Below, piece after piece: positions 9,313 through 21,100 of a stretch of 64,000 nucleotides of DNA. The stretch spans positions 2,542,001 to 2,606,000 of the forward strand of contig NZ_CP020892.1 in NCBI RefSeq assembly GCF_002163625.1. The letters run 5' to 3'. Position 1 is the stretch's first letter. Each line of letters begins with the position of its first letter. The position numbers and the translations under genes are program-made. The stretch comes from Pseudomonas sp. M30-35 (lineage in GTDB: Bacteria > Pseudomonadota > Gammaproteobacteria > Pseudomonadales > Pseudomonadaceae). Below the pieces are notes generated by a model that made no database searches, was not told the origin of the DNA, and worked only from the letters and a program-made list of their open reading frames with translations.

Positions 9313-10047
9313 TCAGACGATGCCACCGTTGACTCTGATCGTCTGGCCGTTGACCCAGGCGCCCTCCTCGCTAATCAAAAATGCCACAGCGCCTGCGATA
9401 TCCTCCGGCGCCCCCAAGCGTTCAAGTGGCGGTTGTAGCGTCAGCTTTTCGATCAACTCATCGGTCTTGCCATTGAAGAACAGATCAGTGGTCGTTGGCC
9501 CGGGTGCAATTGCGTTAACACTGATGCGACGGCCACGCAGTTCCTTGGAAAAAATCTGAGTAAACACCTCAACCGCAGCCTTGGAGGCGGCATAGGCAGA
9601 ATAACCAGGCAACGCCATGCCAATCACGCTGGTCGAAAAATTAACGATGCGCCCACCTTCGCGTAGCCGTGTAGCGGCAAGACGCAGGGTGTTGAATGTA
9701 CCTTGGGTGTTGATCGAAAAGATCCGCTGATACAGCTCATCATCAGTGTCTTTGAGTGGCACCAAACCCGGCTGGACCACCCCGGCATTGTTGACCAGTA
9801 TGTCGATGCCACCGAACGCGACCTCGGTTTGATCAAACAATGCTTCGACCGCAACCGGATCAGCGATATCGGCAAGCACCGCATAGGCTTTGCCGCCTGC
9901 TGCCATTATCTCCCGCACCACATCCTCAGCATCAGATGGGTTTGAAGCGTAATTGACTACCACGCTGATGCCTTCTTTGGCTAAACGCTTGGCAATGGCT
10001 GCGCCAATGCCTCTTGAAGCTCCTGTGACGATGGCAACTTTAGACAT
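9313..10047 (-). CDS. Classical SDR-family oxidoreductase
   Basis: 244 residues, the standard length for a classical short-chain dehydrogenase/reductase. NAD(P)-binding TGASRGIG sits at residues 8-15, NNAG at 86-89, the catalytic Ser near 138-140, and the YxxxK motif is Tyr152/Lys156. The closing segment VNGQTIRVNGGIV is typical of FabG/3-oxoacyl-reductase-like SDRs. An Arg-Asn-Tyr region after beta-2 (VVVNYAS) suggests NADP preference. The substrate cannot be told from sequence. It is transcribed alone, away from the sigma-54-driven dctP gene; no operon partner is visible. Confidence 0.8.
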   Translation of the reverse strand: MSKVAIVTGASRGIGAAIAKRLAKEGISVVVNYASNPSDAEDVVREIMAAGGKAYAVLADIADPVAVEALFDQTEVAFGGIDILVNNAGVVQPGLVPLKDTDDELYQRIFSINTQGTFNTLRLAATRLREGGRIVNFSTSVIGMALPGYSAYAASKAAVEVFTQIFSKELRGRRISVNAIAPGPTTTDLFFNGKTDELIEKLTLQPPLERLGAPEDIAGAVAFLISEEGAWVNGQTIRVNGGIV

Positions 10048-11424
<1,377 letters not shown>

Positions 11425-11436
11425 CCGCATCCCTTT

Positions 11437-11480
11437 GATCCAGGCCAACATCCGTTGATGCTGGCTTGGATCTGACTTTA
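11437..11480. terminator. Bidirectional terminator between dctP and opmB
   Basis: A 16-bp stem (gatccaggccaacatc / gatgctggcttggatc) with two mismatches that form G-U pairs in RNA and a 4-nt loop, followed by TGACTTT. It lies between the stops of two convergent genes. Confidence 0.7.
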
Positions 11481-12956
11481 ATCCAGCTTGTCAGCCGGCG
11501 GGATCAATTGGTCAGATGTCCAACCGCCACCCAGCGCTGCAATCAGTTGCACACTCGCCGTCAGACGGCTGCCCAACAGCGTTAACGCAGTCCGCTCGTT
11601 GTTCAACGCACTGGCCTGAATCGTCACCACGCTATTGAAGTCGACGGTGCCCGCCTTGTACTGGTTTTCGATAAGTCGCAATGACTCACGCGCGGCCTCA
11701 AGTGCTTCCTGCTGCACGAGCGCCTCTTGCTCCATGACTTTTAGCTGCACCAGGTAATCTTCAACCTCACGAAAACTATCGAGTACCGACTGACGATATT
11801 GCGCCACAGTCTGGTCGTACGCCGCTTCGCTGCGCTCAACTTCTGCACTGCGCGCGCCGCCGTCAAACAAGGTCATGGCCAGATCAGGTCCAATCGACCA
11901 AAACCGGTTTGGTAGGTTAATCCAGTCATGAAAGCTACTGCCGCGATAGCCGCCTGACGCTGAAATGGACAGGTCTGGATACCACGCGGCCTCCGCGACG
12001 CCTATATCTGCGTTAGCCGCGATAACCCGGCGTTCAGCGGCTGCGACATCGGGTCTGCGCTCAAGTAGCTGTGAAGGCAGTGCAACGGGCACCTGAGGCA
12101 ACTTAGGTAGCAATTCGCGCGGCATAATGCTCAGCTCTGAGGGCGAAACCCCCACCAGCACCGCAATGGCATGCTCAAGTTGTGCACGTTGCCAATTGAG
12201 GTCAATCGCTTGTGCTTCAGTGCTTTTGAGTTGTGTGCGCGCCTGAGTCACGTCAGATTTGGGCACAATACCGGCGTTGTATTGATTTTCGGTCAACTTC
12301 AGCGAGCGGGCATAAGCTGCTGTGGTTGCATCAAGCAAACGCTTTTGGTCGTCAAGCACGCGCAATTGCAGATAGTTCTGAACCATCTCGGATTGATAAC
12401 TCAGCTTCGCGGCCGCCAAATCTCCCGCGCTGGCTTCAAAACCTGCTTTGCTCGATTCCAGCGAACGCCGCAACTTGCCCCAAATATCCAACTCCCACGC
12501 CACATTCAGCGTGGCATCGTAGTTTTTGGTGATGGTTGATGAGCTGCTGCCACCCGAGTTGATCACGTCAGATGTCGAGACCACATTACTGCCGCCGCCC
12601 TGGCCTGTGCGGGTCACTCCGGTGCTGCCGGAAAGCGTTGGGTAAAAGCTTGCACGGGCGCCACGCACCAAGGCGCGTGCCTGACGATACTGCGCTTCGG
12701 CAGCGGCTAAATTCTGATTAGACACGTTTAAGCGTGCAACCAGAGCATTCAACTCCGCGTCACCGTACAACTCCCACCAGGCACCACGTTCCAGTGCATC
12801 GCTGGGCGCGGCCGCCTTCCAGCCAGCCACCTGTTTGAATTGCTCAGGTGTGTTGAGTTCAGGACGCTTGTAGTCCGGGCCAACCGCACATGCACTCAGT
12901 GCAATACTTAATGCAAGCAGGCTCAAAAAGCGCGTGCCACGGGCGTTAGTAATCAT
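11478..12956 (-). CDS. opmB: Outer-membrane efflux lipoprotein OpmB
   Basis: 492 residues of the NodT/OprM family, the last gene of the muxABC-opmB operon. The lipoprotein signal ends LSAC (Cys23), followed by AVGPDYKRPEL. Two OEP repeats are present, with ERRPDVAAAERRVIAANADIGVAEAAWYPDL between them and NQYKAGTVDFNSVV in the second. A Gly/Ser-rich insert (about residues 120-140) fits one of the extracellular or equatorial loops. The start overlaps the muxC stop by 4 bp. It provides the outer-membrane exit for the heteromeric MuxBC pump; in P. aeruginosa this system handles aztreonam, novobiocin, macrolides and tetracycline (family knowledge). Confidence 0.9.
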   Translation of the reverse strand: MITNARGTRFLSLLALSIALSACAVGPDYKRPELNTPEQFKQVAGWKAAAPSDALERGAWWELYGDAELNALVARLNVSNQNLAAAEAQYRQARALVRGARASFYPTLSGSTGVTRTGQGGGSNVVSTSDVINSGGSSSSTITKNYDATLNVAWELDIWGKLRRSLESSKAGFEASAGDLAAAKLSYQSEMVQNYLQLRVLDDQKRLLDATTAAYARSLKLTENQYNAGIVPKSDVTQARTQLKSTEAQAIDLNWQRAQLEHAIAVLVGVSPSELSIMPRELLPKLPQVPVALPSQLLERRPDVAAAERRVIAANADIGVAEAAWYPDLSISASGGYRGSSFHDWINLPNRFWSIGPDLAMTLFDGGARSAEVERSEAAYDQTVAQYRQSVLDSFREVEDYLVQLKVMEQEALVQQEALEAARESLRLIENQYKAGTVDFNSVVTIQASALNNERTALTLLGSRLTASVQLIAALGGGWTSDQLIPPADKLD

Positions 12957-15900
12957 AAAGGTGTTTCCAGGGCTGCATCGGTACGCACGCCACGCCAGCG
13001 GTTAACCCGGTGGCGCAGGCGGTCGAAGTAAAGGTAAATAACCGGTGTGGTGTAAAGGGTGAGCAACTGGCTGAGAATCAGCCCGCCAACGATGGTAATA
13101 CCCAGCGGCTTGCGCATCTCCGAACCTTCGGCACTGCTGAGCACTAACGGTAATGCGCCGAGAATAGCTGCCAACGTGGTCATCATGATGGGCCTGAATC
13201 GCAGCAGGCAGGCATGACGGATCGACTCAAATGGACTCATGTGTTGCTGGCGCTCCAACTGCAAGGCCAAATCAATCATCAAGATCGCGTTTTTCTTGAC
13301 TACCCCAATCAGCAAGAACAAACCTAATAGCGAGATCAGGCTGAACTCGGTATTGAGTAGCTCCAGCGCCAGCAATGCGCCAACCCCTGCAGAGGGTAGC
13401 GTTGAAAGAATCGTCAATGGGTGGATGTAACTCTCGTAGAGCACACCTAAAACGATATATACCACGCCTAATGCCAACAAGATCATCAGCGGTTGACTGT
13501 CTTGGGTCTTCTGAAAAGCGGCACCAGTACCGCTCATCATGCCCTGAACCTCGGTGGGCAAATTGAGTCTGGCAACCGCGTCATCAATCGCCTTGGTGGC
13601 TTCATCGAGGCTTACACCTTCAGCTAAAGAGAAACCGATATTCTCCGAAGCAAACTGGCCCTGATGGTTAACGCGGTCTTCCTCAAGGCTGCGTTCCCAG
13701 CGGGCAAATGTCGATAAAGGCACGCGCTCGCCATCGGCAGTGATCAATTTGATCTGATCCAAGGACTCAGGGTATTCGGCATATTTTTTATCGACTTCCA
13801 TGACCACGCTGTATTGGTTCAGCGTGTCGTAGATGGTTGATATTTGCCGCTGGCTGTAGGCGTTATTCAACACGCTGGTGACCATCGCCATATCCACACC
13901 AAAACGCTTGGCCATGTCGCGATCAACCACCAGGCTGATTTGCTGCGCACCTTCGTTCTCTTTGGCATCAATATCCGTCAACTGAGGCAATGCTCGCAGC
14001 GCCTCACGAACCTTCGGCATCCACACACGCAGTTGATCGAGATCACCCGACAACAATATGTATTCGTTCTCGGAGCTACGCCCTTGCCTGCCACCAATTT
14101 GCAGGTCTTGGTCAGGCATCAGGAACAGTCGGCCACCGGCAATCTTAGGCACTTCATTGCGCAGTCGATTGATCACATCCTGCGAGGAAATCTTGCGCTG
14201 CGTAATGGGTTTCAGGCGCACGATAATAAATGCGTTATTGATCCCCGCCCCGCCGCCCACAAAACCGGCAACGCTTTCCACCGCCGGATCCTTGAGAATT
14301 GCCCGGCGATAGGTTTCCATTTTTGGCTGCATCATCTGAAAGGACAAACCATCGTCGCCACGGACAAAACCAATCAATTGGCCAGTGTCTTGTTGTGGCA
14401 AGAAGGTTTTCGGCACGATGATAAACAGCACTATGTTTAACGCGATGGTTGCAAACAAACTCAGCAGCATCAGTAACGAGTGGCGCAACGCCCAATCCAG
14501 GCTGCGTTTATAGCCCCGCAAGACGACCGCACCAAAACGCTCTAACTGCTGCTGCAAACGACCAGGCGGACTCTGTTGATCCTCGGCTTTTAACCAGCGC
14601 GCGCAGAGCATCGGCGTAAGCGTAAGCGATACCAGCAAAGAGATAATGATCGACACCGCCAAGGTGATCGAGAACTCGCGGAACAGGCTCTCGACCAAGC
14701 CACCCATAAACAGAATCGAAACAAATACCGCAACCAACGACAAATTCATCGCCAGCAGAGTGAAGCCAACTTCTTTGGCACCTTTATACGAGGCCTCGAT
14801 TGGCGTTTCGCCAGCCTCGATATGTCGAGAGATGTTCTCAAGCACCACGATTGCATCGTCGACCACCAGCCCCGTGGCCAAAATCAGCGCCATCAGTGAC
14901 AGGTTGTTCAGTGAGAACCCCAACAGATACATGGCGGCAAAGGTGCCCACCAGCGACACAGGCACAGCCAATGCCGGAATCATCGAAGCGCGCCAGCGGC
15001 CAAGGAAGCCATACACCACCAAAATGACCAAGGCCACGGCGATCAACAAGGTGCGCTCGGCTTCATGCAAGGTTGCGCGAATCACCGGTGAGCGATCCAT
15101 TGCCACTTGCAACTCAACATTCGCCGGAATTACCGCGCGCAGTGCAGGTAATTGCTCTCGAATACTGGCGATGGTTTCGATGATGTTGGCGCCTGTCTGA
15201 CGGTTAATCACCAACAGAACAGCGCTCTGATCATTGTAGAAACCACTGTTGTAGCGATCCTCAACACCGTCGGTGACATCGGCGATATCACTTAGCCGAA
15301 CCACCGATCCATCCTGGTAGCGGATGATCATCGGTTTGTAATCAGCGGCTTTCTCAAGCTGATCACTGGCCTGAATTTGCCAGTGGTTACTGCCATTCTC
15401 GACCGCGCCCTTAGGGCGCTTGGCGTTGGCGTCACTGATCGCCTGACGCACGTCATCCAAGGCGATGCCGTAATGGTCAAGCATGCGTGGTTGCAGTGAT
15501 ACACGTACTGCTGGCAGAGAGCTCCCGCCAATCTGCACTTCACCTACACCGGTTACCTGCGATAGTTTTTGCGCGATAACCGATGAAGCTACGTCGTACA
15601 GCTGACCTTTGTTCAGTACATCGGATGACAGCGCAAGCACCATCACCGGCGCTTGCGAGGGGTTGATCTTGCGGTACGTCGGCATACTGCGCATTCCGCT
15701 TGGCAGCAAGTCGCGCGCGGCGTTGATCGCGGCCTGAACTTCGCGGGCAGCGGCATTGATATCACGGTCGAGCTCAAACTCGATCATGATTCGCGTGCTG
15801 CCTTGACTGCTGCGGCTGTTCATCTGGCTAATGCCAGCAATGGTTCCCAATGAACGCTCCAGCGGAGTCGCCACGCTGGATGCCATGATCTGCGGGCTGG

Positions 15901-16060
15901 CGCCCGGCAATGAAGCATCAACGGTAATCACCGGGAAATCCATATCCGGCAACGGTGCGACTGCAAGCAAACCGTAGCTGACCGCGCCGAGCAATATGGT
16001 CGCCAGGCTCAGCAGCAAGGTCGCAACAGGACGACGGATAAAGGGCGCGGAGAGGTTCAT
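12953..16060 (-). CDS. muxC: RND efflux pump subunit MuxC (MdtC type)
   Basis: 1035 residues, RND family, MdtC/MuxC branch. N-terminus [17 protein letters not shown], periplasmic entry [16 protein letters not shown]-equivalent [22 protein letters not shown]4 [19 protein letters not shown] with the Asp pair, and C-terminal [15 protein letters not shown]. It works as a heterotrimer with MuxB, as MdtBC does in E. coli, driven by proton influx. It overlaps muxB (upstream) and opmB (downstream) by 4 bp each. No frameshift or missing motif seen. Confidence 0.92.
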   Translation of the reverse strand: MNLSAPFIRRPVATLLLSLATILLGAVSYGLLAVAPLPDMDFPVITVDASLPGASPQIMASSVATPLERSLGTIAGISQMNSRSSQGSTRIMIEFELDRDINAAAREVQAAINAARDLLPSGMRSMPTYRKINPSQAPVMVLALSSDVLNKGQLYDVASSVIAQKLSQVTGVGEVQIGGSSLPAVRVSLQPRMLDHYGIALDDVRQAISDANAKRPKGAVENGSNHWQIQASDQLEKAADYKPMIIRYQDGSVVRLSDIADVTDGVEDRYNSGFYNDQSAVLLVINRQTGANIIETIASIREQLPALRAVIPANVELQVAMDRSPVIRATLHEAERTLLIAVALVILVVYGFLGRWRASMIPALAVPVSLVGTFAAMYLLGFSLNNLSLMALILATGLVVDDAIVVLENISRHIEAGETPIEASYKGAKEVGFTLLAMNLSLVAVFVSILFMGGLVESLFREFSITLAVSIIISLLVSLTLTPMLCARWLKAEDQQSPPGRLQQQLERFGAVVLRGYKRSLDWALRHSLLMLLSLFATIALNIVLFIIVPKTFLPQQDTGQLIGFVRGDDGLSFQMMQPKMETYRRAILKDPAVESVAGFVGGGAGINNAFIIVRLKPITQRKISSQDVINRLRNEVPKIAGGRLFLMPDQDLQIGGRQGRSSENEYILLSGDLDQLRVWMPKVREALRALPQLTDIDAKENEGAQQISLVVDRDMAKRFGVDMAMVTSVLNNAYSQRQISTIYDTLNQYSVVMEVDKKYAEYPESLDQIKLITADGERVPLSTFARWERSLEEDRVNHQGQFASENIGFSLAEGVSLDEATKAIDDAVARLNLPTEVQGMMSGTGAAFQKTQDSQPLMILLALGVVYIVLGVLYESYIHPLTILSTLPSAGVGALLALELLNTEFSLISLLGLFLLIGVVKKNAILMIDLALQLERQQHMSPFESIRHACLLRFRPIMMTTLAAILGALPLVLSSAEGSEMRKPLGITIVGGLILSQLLTLYTTPVIYLYFDRLRHRVNRWRGVRTDAALETPL

Positions 16061-19000
16061 GGCTTAACTAAAACCCCTGCGGCGCTACGCCCACTGACGC
16101 GACGCGCCAAGCGGTCGAAGTACAGGTAAATCACAGGCGTGGTGAACAACGTCAGCAACTGGCTGACCAACAAGCCCCCAACCATGACCAAGCCCAAGGG
16201 TTGGCGTAACTCGGCACCCGAGCCTGTGGCCAGCATCAGCGGCACCGCTCCAAACAGCGCGGCCAGCGTGGTCATCAGAATCGGTCGGAAGCGCAACAAC
16301 GCGGCTTGGTAGATAGCTGCTTCGGGTTGCATGCCCTGGTTGCGTTCTGCGTCGAGGGCGAAGTCGATCATCATGATCGCGTTCTTCTTGACGATGCCGA
16401 TCAGCAAGATGATGCCGATGATTGCAATCAAGCCCAAATCATTGCCCGTCAGCAGCAACGCCAGCAAGGCGCCCACACCGGCTGACGGTAAAGTCGAAAG
16501 GATGGTAATCGGGTGAATATAGCTCTCATAAAGCACGCCAAGGACGATATACATGGTCACTACTGCAGCCAGAATCAGCAGCAAGGTACTCGACAACGAC
16601 GCGCGGAAAGCTTGTGCGGCGCCCTGAAACTCGGTCTGGATACCTGCCGGTAAGCCGATGTCCTGCTGCGCCTGTTCGATCACGTCAACCGCATTACCCA
16701 AGGCAACACCAGGCGCCAGGTTGAATGACAAGGTGGCTGCCGGAAACTGGCCAATGTGATTCACCAGCAAGCTGGCGGCGCGCTGCTCGATCTTCGCCAG
16801 ATCGGAAAGCGGAATCTGTGTGCCGTCGGCGGTTGCAACGTGAATCTGGCGAAGTGCAGCCGGGCCAATACTGCCCGCATTCTCACTTTCGAGAACCACT
16901 CGGTATTGGTTGGCTTGGGTGTAGATAGTTGAGATTTGGCGCTGACCAAATGCGTCATACAACGCATCGTCAATGTCTGTGACTTTTACCCCCAGGCGCC
17001 CTGCTATGTCGCGGTCGATATCCAGATAAACCTGTAGGCCACGGTTTTGTAGATCGCTGGCGACGTCAGTGAGCTCAGGCTGTTGTTGCAGACGACTCAC
17101 CAGCTTGGGCACCCATTCCTCGAGTAAAGCGAGATCAGGCGACTCCATGCTGAACTGAAACTGTGTGCGGCTGACCCGGTCTTCGATTGACAAATCCTGC
17201 ACCGGTTGCAAATACAACTGAATACCGCTGAGCTTGGCCAGTTCAGGACGAAGCCGATCAATTACCTCGCTGGCCGTCACATCACGCTCGCTGTGCGGCT
17301 TGAGGTTGATCAACATGCGCCCGCTGTTCAGCGTCGGGTTATCACCATCGACGCCAATGTAGGACGACAGGCTGTTCACCGCAGGGTCTTGCAGTACCAC
17401 CTGAGCCAGCCGTTGTTGACGCTCGCTCATGGCGCTAAAGGAAATAGATTGCGGTGCCTCGGAAATGCCCTGAATGACGCCCGTGTCCTGCACCGGAAAG
17501 AAGCCTTTGGGTACAGCCAGGTACAGGACCACGGTCAAGCCCATGGTGCCAATCGCCACGAGCAATGTCAGTGGCTGGCGCTTGAGTACCCATTGCAACC
17601 ACACGCCGTAATGGTGGATAAGGCGATCAATCCACTCGCCGCTGGCCTTGTAAAAGCCTGTCTGCTGTTCTGGCTCGGGCTCGCGCTTGAGCAAACGGGC
17701 GCACATCATTGGGGTCAGGGTCAGCGAAATCAGCAGCGAGATCAAAATCGCCACAGCCAAAGTGATAGCAAACTCGCGGAACAAACGGCCAACCACATCA
17801 GCCATGAACAACAGCGGAATCAATACCGCAATCAGCGAGATGGTCAACGACACCAAGGTGAAACCAATCTGCTTGGCGCCCTTGAGCGCGGCATTGAACG
17901 GCGTTTCGCCCTCTTCAATATGCCGCGCGATGTTCTCCAGCATGACGATCGCATCATCTACCACAAAACCGGTGGCAATGGTTAACGCCATCAAGGTCAG
18001 GTTGTTGATGGTGAAGCCAGAGAGATACATGATGCCAAAGCTGCCAATCAGCGATAGCGGCACTACGATAGAGGGAATGATCGTCGCCGACAGCCGCCGT
18101 AGAAACAGGAATGTCACCAATACCACCAGCGCGATAGCCATCATCATCTCGTGCTGCACATCAGTGACCGCAGCGCGAATGGTTTGCGTGCGATCGGTCA
18201 GCACCGTCACGTCAACGCTGGCAGGCAAGCCTTCAGTCAGGTTGGGCAGCAAGGTTTGAATGCGATCTACCACGTCAATTACGTTGGCACCCGGCTGGCG
18301 TTGCACGTTTACCAGAATCGCTTCATTCAGATTGGCCCAGGCGGCAAGCCGCTGGTTCTCTGCTCCATCGACGATGGTGGCCACATCTTTAAGGCGCAAA
18401 GTGGCGCCTTCGCTGTAGTTAATAATCAGCTGCCGATATTGATCCACCGAAATCAGTTGGTCATTGGCATCGAGCTGAGAAACGCGGGTCGGGCCGTCAA
18501 AGTTACCCTTCGGCTGGTTGACGTTGCTGGCGGTTATCAGCGTGCGTATATCCGCGAGGTTCAAACCATAAGACGCCAGTGCATCAGGGTTAACCCGTAT
18601 GCGCACCGCCGGACGTTGCCCCCCCGCCAGCGAGACCAGGCCGACGCCGCTGGTTTGCGCCAGCTTTTGCGCGAGCCGGGTATCAACCAGGTCGTTTATT
18701 TCGGGTAAGCGCAGGGTTTTCGAGCTGATCGCCAACGTCATCACTGGCGTATCAGCCGGGTTGACCTTGCTGTACACCGGTGGTGCTGGCAAATCATTGG
18801 GCAACAGATTGGTCGCGCCGTTAATTGCCGCCTGAACTTCCTGCTCGGCCACGTCCAGCTTGATCTCAAGGTTAAACCGCAAGGTGATAACCGACGCGCC
18901 GCCTGAGCTGGTCGAAGACATTTGCTTCAAACCAGCCATCTGCCCGAACTGACGCTCAAGGGGTGCGGTTACCGCGCTAGTCATCACATCTGGGCTGGCG

Positions 19001-19158
19001 CCCGGATACAAGGTCATCACCCGGATGGTCGGGTAATCGACCTCTGGCAAGGCCGATACCGGCAGCAATCGGTAAGCGATAATCCCGCTAAGGAAAATCG
19101 CCACCATGATCAGCGTGGTTGCGACCGGACGCAGGATGAACAGGCGAGAAACATTCAT
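16057..19158 (-). CDS. muxB: RND efflux pump subunit MuxB (MdtB type)
   Basis: 1033 residues, the second RND subunit of the MdtBC/MuxBC pair. N-terminus [57 protein letters not shown]4 [22 protein letters not shown] and C-terminal [18 protein letters not shown]. The two subunits are similar in length and motifs, consistent with an old duplication. It is coupled to muxA and muxC by 4-bp start/stop overlaps, indicating stoichiometric production. Confidence 0.92.
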   Translation of the reverse strand: MNVSRLFILRPVATTLIMVAIFLSGIIAYRLLPVSALPEVDYPTIRVMTLYPGASPDVMTSAVTAPLERQFGQMAGLKQMSSTSSGGASVITLRFNLEIKLDVAEQEVQAAINGATNLLPNDLPAPPVYSKVNPADTPVMTLAISSKTLRLPEINDLVDTRLAQKLAQTSGVGLVSLAGGQRPAVRIRVNPDALASYGLNLADIRTLITASNVNQPKGNFDGPTRVSQLDANDQLISVDQYRQLIINYSEGATLRLKDVATIVDGAENQRLAAWANLNEAILVNVQRQPGANVIDVVDRIQTLLPNLTEGLPASVDVTVLTDRTQTIRAAVTDVQHEMMMAIALVVLVTFLFLRRLSATIIPSIVVPLSLIGSFGIMYLSGFTINNLTLMALTIATGFVVDDAIVMLENIARHIEEGETPFNAALKGAKQIGFTLVSLTISLIAVLIPLLFMADVVGRLFREFAITLAVAILISLLISLTLTPMMCARLLKREPEPEQQTGFYKASGEWIDRLIHHYGVWLQWVLKRQPLTLLVAIGTMGLTVVLYLAVPKGFFPVQDTGVIQGISEAPQSISFSAMSERQQRLAQVVLQDPAVNSLSSYIGVDGDNPTLNSGRMLINLKPHSERDVTASEVIDRLRPELAKLSGIQLYLQPVQDLSIEDRVSRTQFQFSMESPDLALLEEWVPKLVSRLQQQPELTDVASDLQNRGLQVYLDIDRDIAGRLGVKVTDIDDALYDAFGQRQISTIYTQANQYRVVLESENAGSIGPAALRQIHVATADGTQIPLSDLAKIEQRAASLLVNHIGQFPAATLSFNLAPGVALGNAVDVIEQAQQDIGLPAGIQTEFQGAAQAFRASLSSTLLLILAAVVTMYIVLGVLYESYIHPITILSTLPSAGVGALLALLLTGNDLGLIAIIGIILLIGIVKKNAIMMIDFALDAERNQGMQPEAAIYQAALLRFRPILMTTLAALFGAVPLMLATGSGAELRQPLGLVMVGGLLVSQLLTLFTTPVIYLYFDRLARRVSGRSAAGVLVKP

Positions 19159-20390
19159 GCTTTGCGCTTCGGTTGACCATCAGTCTCAGTTGCCAAAGGC
19201 ACTGGTGCCGATTCCGGCTCAGGCGCGAAGCCGGTACCTATAACCTCGACTTTGTTGCCGTCACGCAGACGATCAGTGCCCTCAAGAACAACCCGCTCGC
19301 CGACGCTAACCCCCTTCTCTATCAAGGTTGTTTCGCCGTTGCTTGGGCCGACTTCGACAGGACGAATGCTGATCTTGTCTTCTTTATCGACAATGTAAAC
19401 AAACGGGCCTTTCGATCCAAACTGCAGCGAAGCGGCTGGAATCACATCGACACTTTTGCGGGTTTCGACGCGCAAGCGTACATTCACAAACTGATTGGGA
19501 TAGAGCATTTCATCGGCATTGGCAAAGCGTGCCTTGAGCTTGACGGTGCCGGTGGCAGTATCGATCATGTTGTCCAGCGTCTCTAATTGCCCCTTGGCCA
19601 ACAGGGTTTTCTCGCTGCGATCCCATGCCTCGACCGCAAGGGTTTCGCCAGCGCGATAGTGTTTCAACACTCCGGGCAATTCCGCCTCAGGCAAGGTGAA
19701 CATCACCGCAATCGGTGTGGTTTCAGTAATCACCACCAAAGGCAACTCATCCCCAGAAGTCACCAGGTTACCGATATCGACCTGACGCAACCCCAGACGA
19801 CCGCTGATAGGTGCACGTACCTGAGTGAAATCAAGATTGAGCTTGGCTTCAGCAACCGCAGCCTGATTCGATTTAACCGTGCCACGATACTGATTAACCA
19901 GCGCCAACTGAGTGTCCAGAGTTTGCTTGGCAATCGAATCGTCTGCGTAGAGCCCTTTATAGCGCGCCAGATCTATTTCGGCGTTTTTTAACTGAGCCTG
20001 GTTCTCCAGAGCCGTGCCTTGAGCTTGCTGCAATGCGACCTGATAAGGCCGCGGATCAATCACCGCCAACAAATCCCCAGCTTTTACTCGTTGCCCTTCA
20101 GTAAACGGCAGCTTCATCAGCTCGCCATCCACTCGGCCGCGCACATTTACTGTGTTATAAGCGGTCACCGTGCCGAGTGCTTTCAATTCGATCGGGAAGT
20201 CAGCAGCTTCAACCTGGGCCACACGCACCGGTACCGGCCCCATATCGCCAAAGCGATTACCGCTTACTTGCTCTGGCTTTGCTGGCCAGAATCCCCATAC
20301 CAATGCCGCGATGGCAACCAGTAAGACCAGTCCAACCAACCATTGGCGTGAGGCTTTTGCGGGGATTAGGGTGTTGTTCGAATCAGGCAT
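19155..20390 (-). CDS. muxA: RND periplasmic adaptor MuxA (MdtA type)
   Basis: 411 residues. Unlike MexE it has no lipobox; an uncleaved N-terminal membrane anchor (about residues 17-34) holds it in the inner membrane. The adaptor fold is visible: [33 protein letters not shown] lipoyl half, coiled coil (about 105-165), [18 protein letters not shown] second half, then beta-barrel and membrane-proximal domains. The C-terminal tail is Pro/Glu-rich. It is the first gene of muxABC-opmB; the promoter should lie in 20391-20547. A TTTGTG-N9-CACAAA dyad within about 20488-20512 may be an operator. A MITE-like repeat lies further upstream. Confidence 0.88.
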   Translation of the reverse strand: MPDSNNTLIPAKASRQWLVGLVLLVAIAALVWGFWPAKPEQVSGNRFGDMGPVPVRVAQVEAADFPIELKALGTVTAYNTVNVRGRVDGELMKLPFTEGQRVKAGDLLAVIDPRPYQVALQQAQGTALENQAQLKNAEIDLARYKGLYADDSIAKQTLDTQLALVNQYRGTVKSNQAAVAEAKLNLDFTQVRAPISGRLGLRQVDIGNLVTSGDELPLVVITETTPIAVMFTLPEAELPGVLKHYRAGETLAVEAWDRSEKTLLAKGQLETLDNMIDTATGTVKLKARFANADEMLYPNQFVNVRLRVETRKSVDVIPAASLQFGSKGPFVYIVDKEDKISIRPVEVGPSNGETTLIEKGVSVGERVVLEGTDRLRDGNKVEVIGTGFAPEPESAPVPLATETDGQPKRKA

Positions 20391-20547
20391 ATCTCAGATC
20401 ACTTCCTAGAGGAAGACGAACGATAAGCACTCTTAAGGCCTAAGCAAAGCCTCTTTACCAGCTATTTACTTATGGTCTGTTGCAGTTTGTGCCAAACAAA
20501 CACAAATCAGCAGCGGCAAATCGCACTAAATGGTTAAGTTTTGGCTA

Positions 20548-20718
20548 AGGAACCTCTGAAAAAGGTAGCGAGCGACGGGAGTACAAGGCAAAAAACTGCG
20601 AAAAGCGGCCGAGGTCGCGCTCGACTTTACGTGTTGTAAATGAGCATTTTGAGCAGTTTTTTAACGCAGCACGGGCTGCCCCAGTAATACCTAGCGCAGT
20701 AGTTTTTCAGAGGTTCCC
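20548..20718. repeat. MITE-like repeat, copy A (171 bp)
   Basis: Terminal inverted repeats of at least 15 bp: GGAACCTCTGAAAAA on the left is matched exactly by its reverse complement on the right. The element is flanked by TA on both sides (20546-20547 and 20719-20720), as a TA target duplication would look. There is no ORF inside. It shares several blocks with copy B at 57397-57536, including GTAGCGAGCGA, AAATGAGCATTTTGAGCAG and ACCTAGCGCAGTAGTTTT. It sits 45 bp after the DUF3325 gene and upstream of muxA. Confidence 0.85.
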
Positions 20719-20763
20719 TAAAGGCTGGAAGCCCCGGTGAGTGATCCAGCCGTCTATCGAGCC

Positions 20764-21099
20764 TTACAGCACTGCCCAGGCAAGCAACCAGACCGGCGCG
20801 CTAATCACCGGCAAGATCAACGCCAGCCTTGGCTTATAGGGCAAGCTCATAACCAGCAGCAAACCCGCCAGACTGACCTGTCCCAGCCAGCCAATCGGGC
20901 CCATGGCCCAGCCCCAGCTCGATACGCAGGCCATAAAGCCCGCGCCCAGCAACAACCAACCGGCAACTCGTAAAGCGCGACAGACATAGGTTTGTGGCTC
21001 ACGCTTCCAGACATTCTTGTAGTGGCGCTTTATACCTAGACAAAGTGCCGACATGGCGCAATAAACCAGCAACAGTCCGGCAAAAAAGTTGATCAACAT
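20764..21099 (-). CDS. DUF3325-type small membrane protein
   Basis: 111 residues with three to four hydrophobic segments (N-terminal FFAGLLLVYCAMSALCLG, then VAGWLLLGAGFMACV, and a C-terminal pair). The size, the lone KRHYKNVW stretch after the first helix and the position after a PepSY protein match DUF3325 proteins of iron-uptake loci. Biochemical role unknown; I infer a helper of the PepSY membrane protein. Its start is 1 bp after the PepSY stop, so it is almost certainly co-translated. It is the last gene of the pfe-linked operon. Confidence 0.7.
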   Translation of the reverse strand: MLINFFAGLLLVYCAMSALCLGIKRHYKNVWKREPQTYVCRALRVAGWLLLGAGFMACVSSWGWAMGPIGWLGQVSLAGLLLVMSLPYKPRLALILPVISAPVWLLAWAVL

Positions 21100-21100
21100 G

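Noticed and set aside
13844..14440. 198-codon plus-strand frame
   Set aside because: Antisense to muxC with no motif or ribosome site; composition typical of a shadow frame.
17206..17985. 259-codon open frame on the plus strand
   Set aside because: Antisense to muxB, rich in Gln/His/Arg, no family resemblance; a shadow of the real gene.
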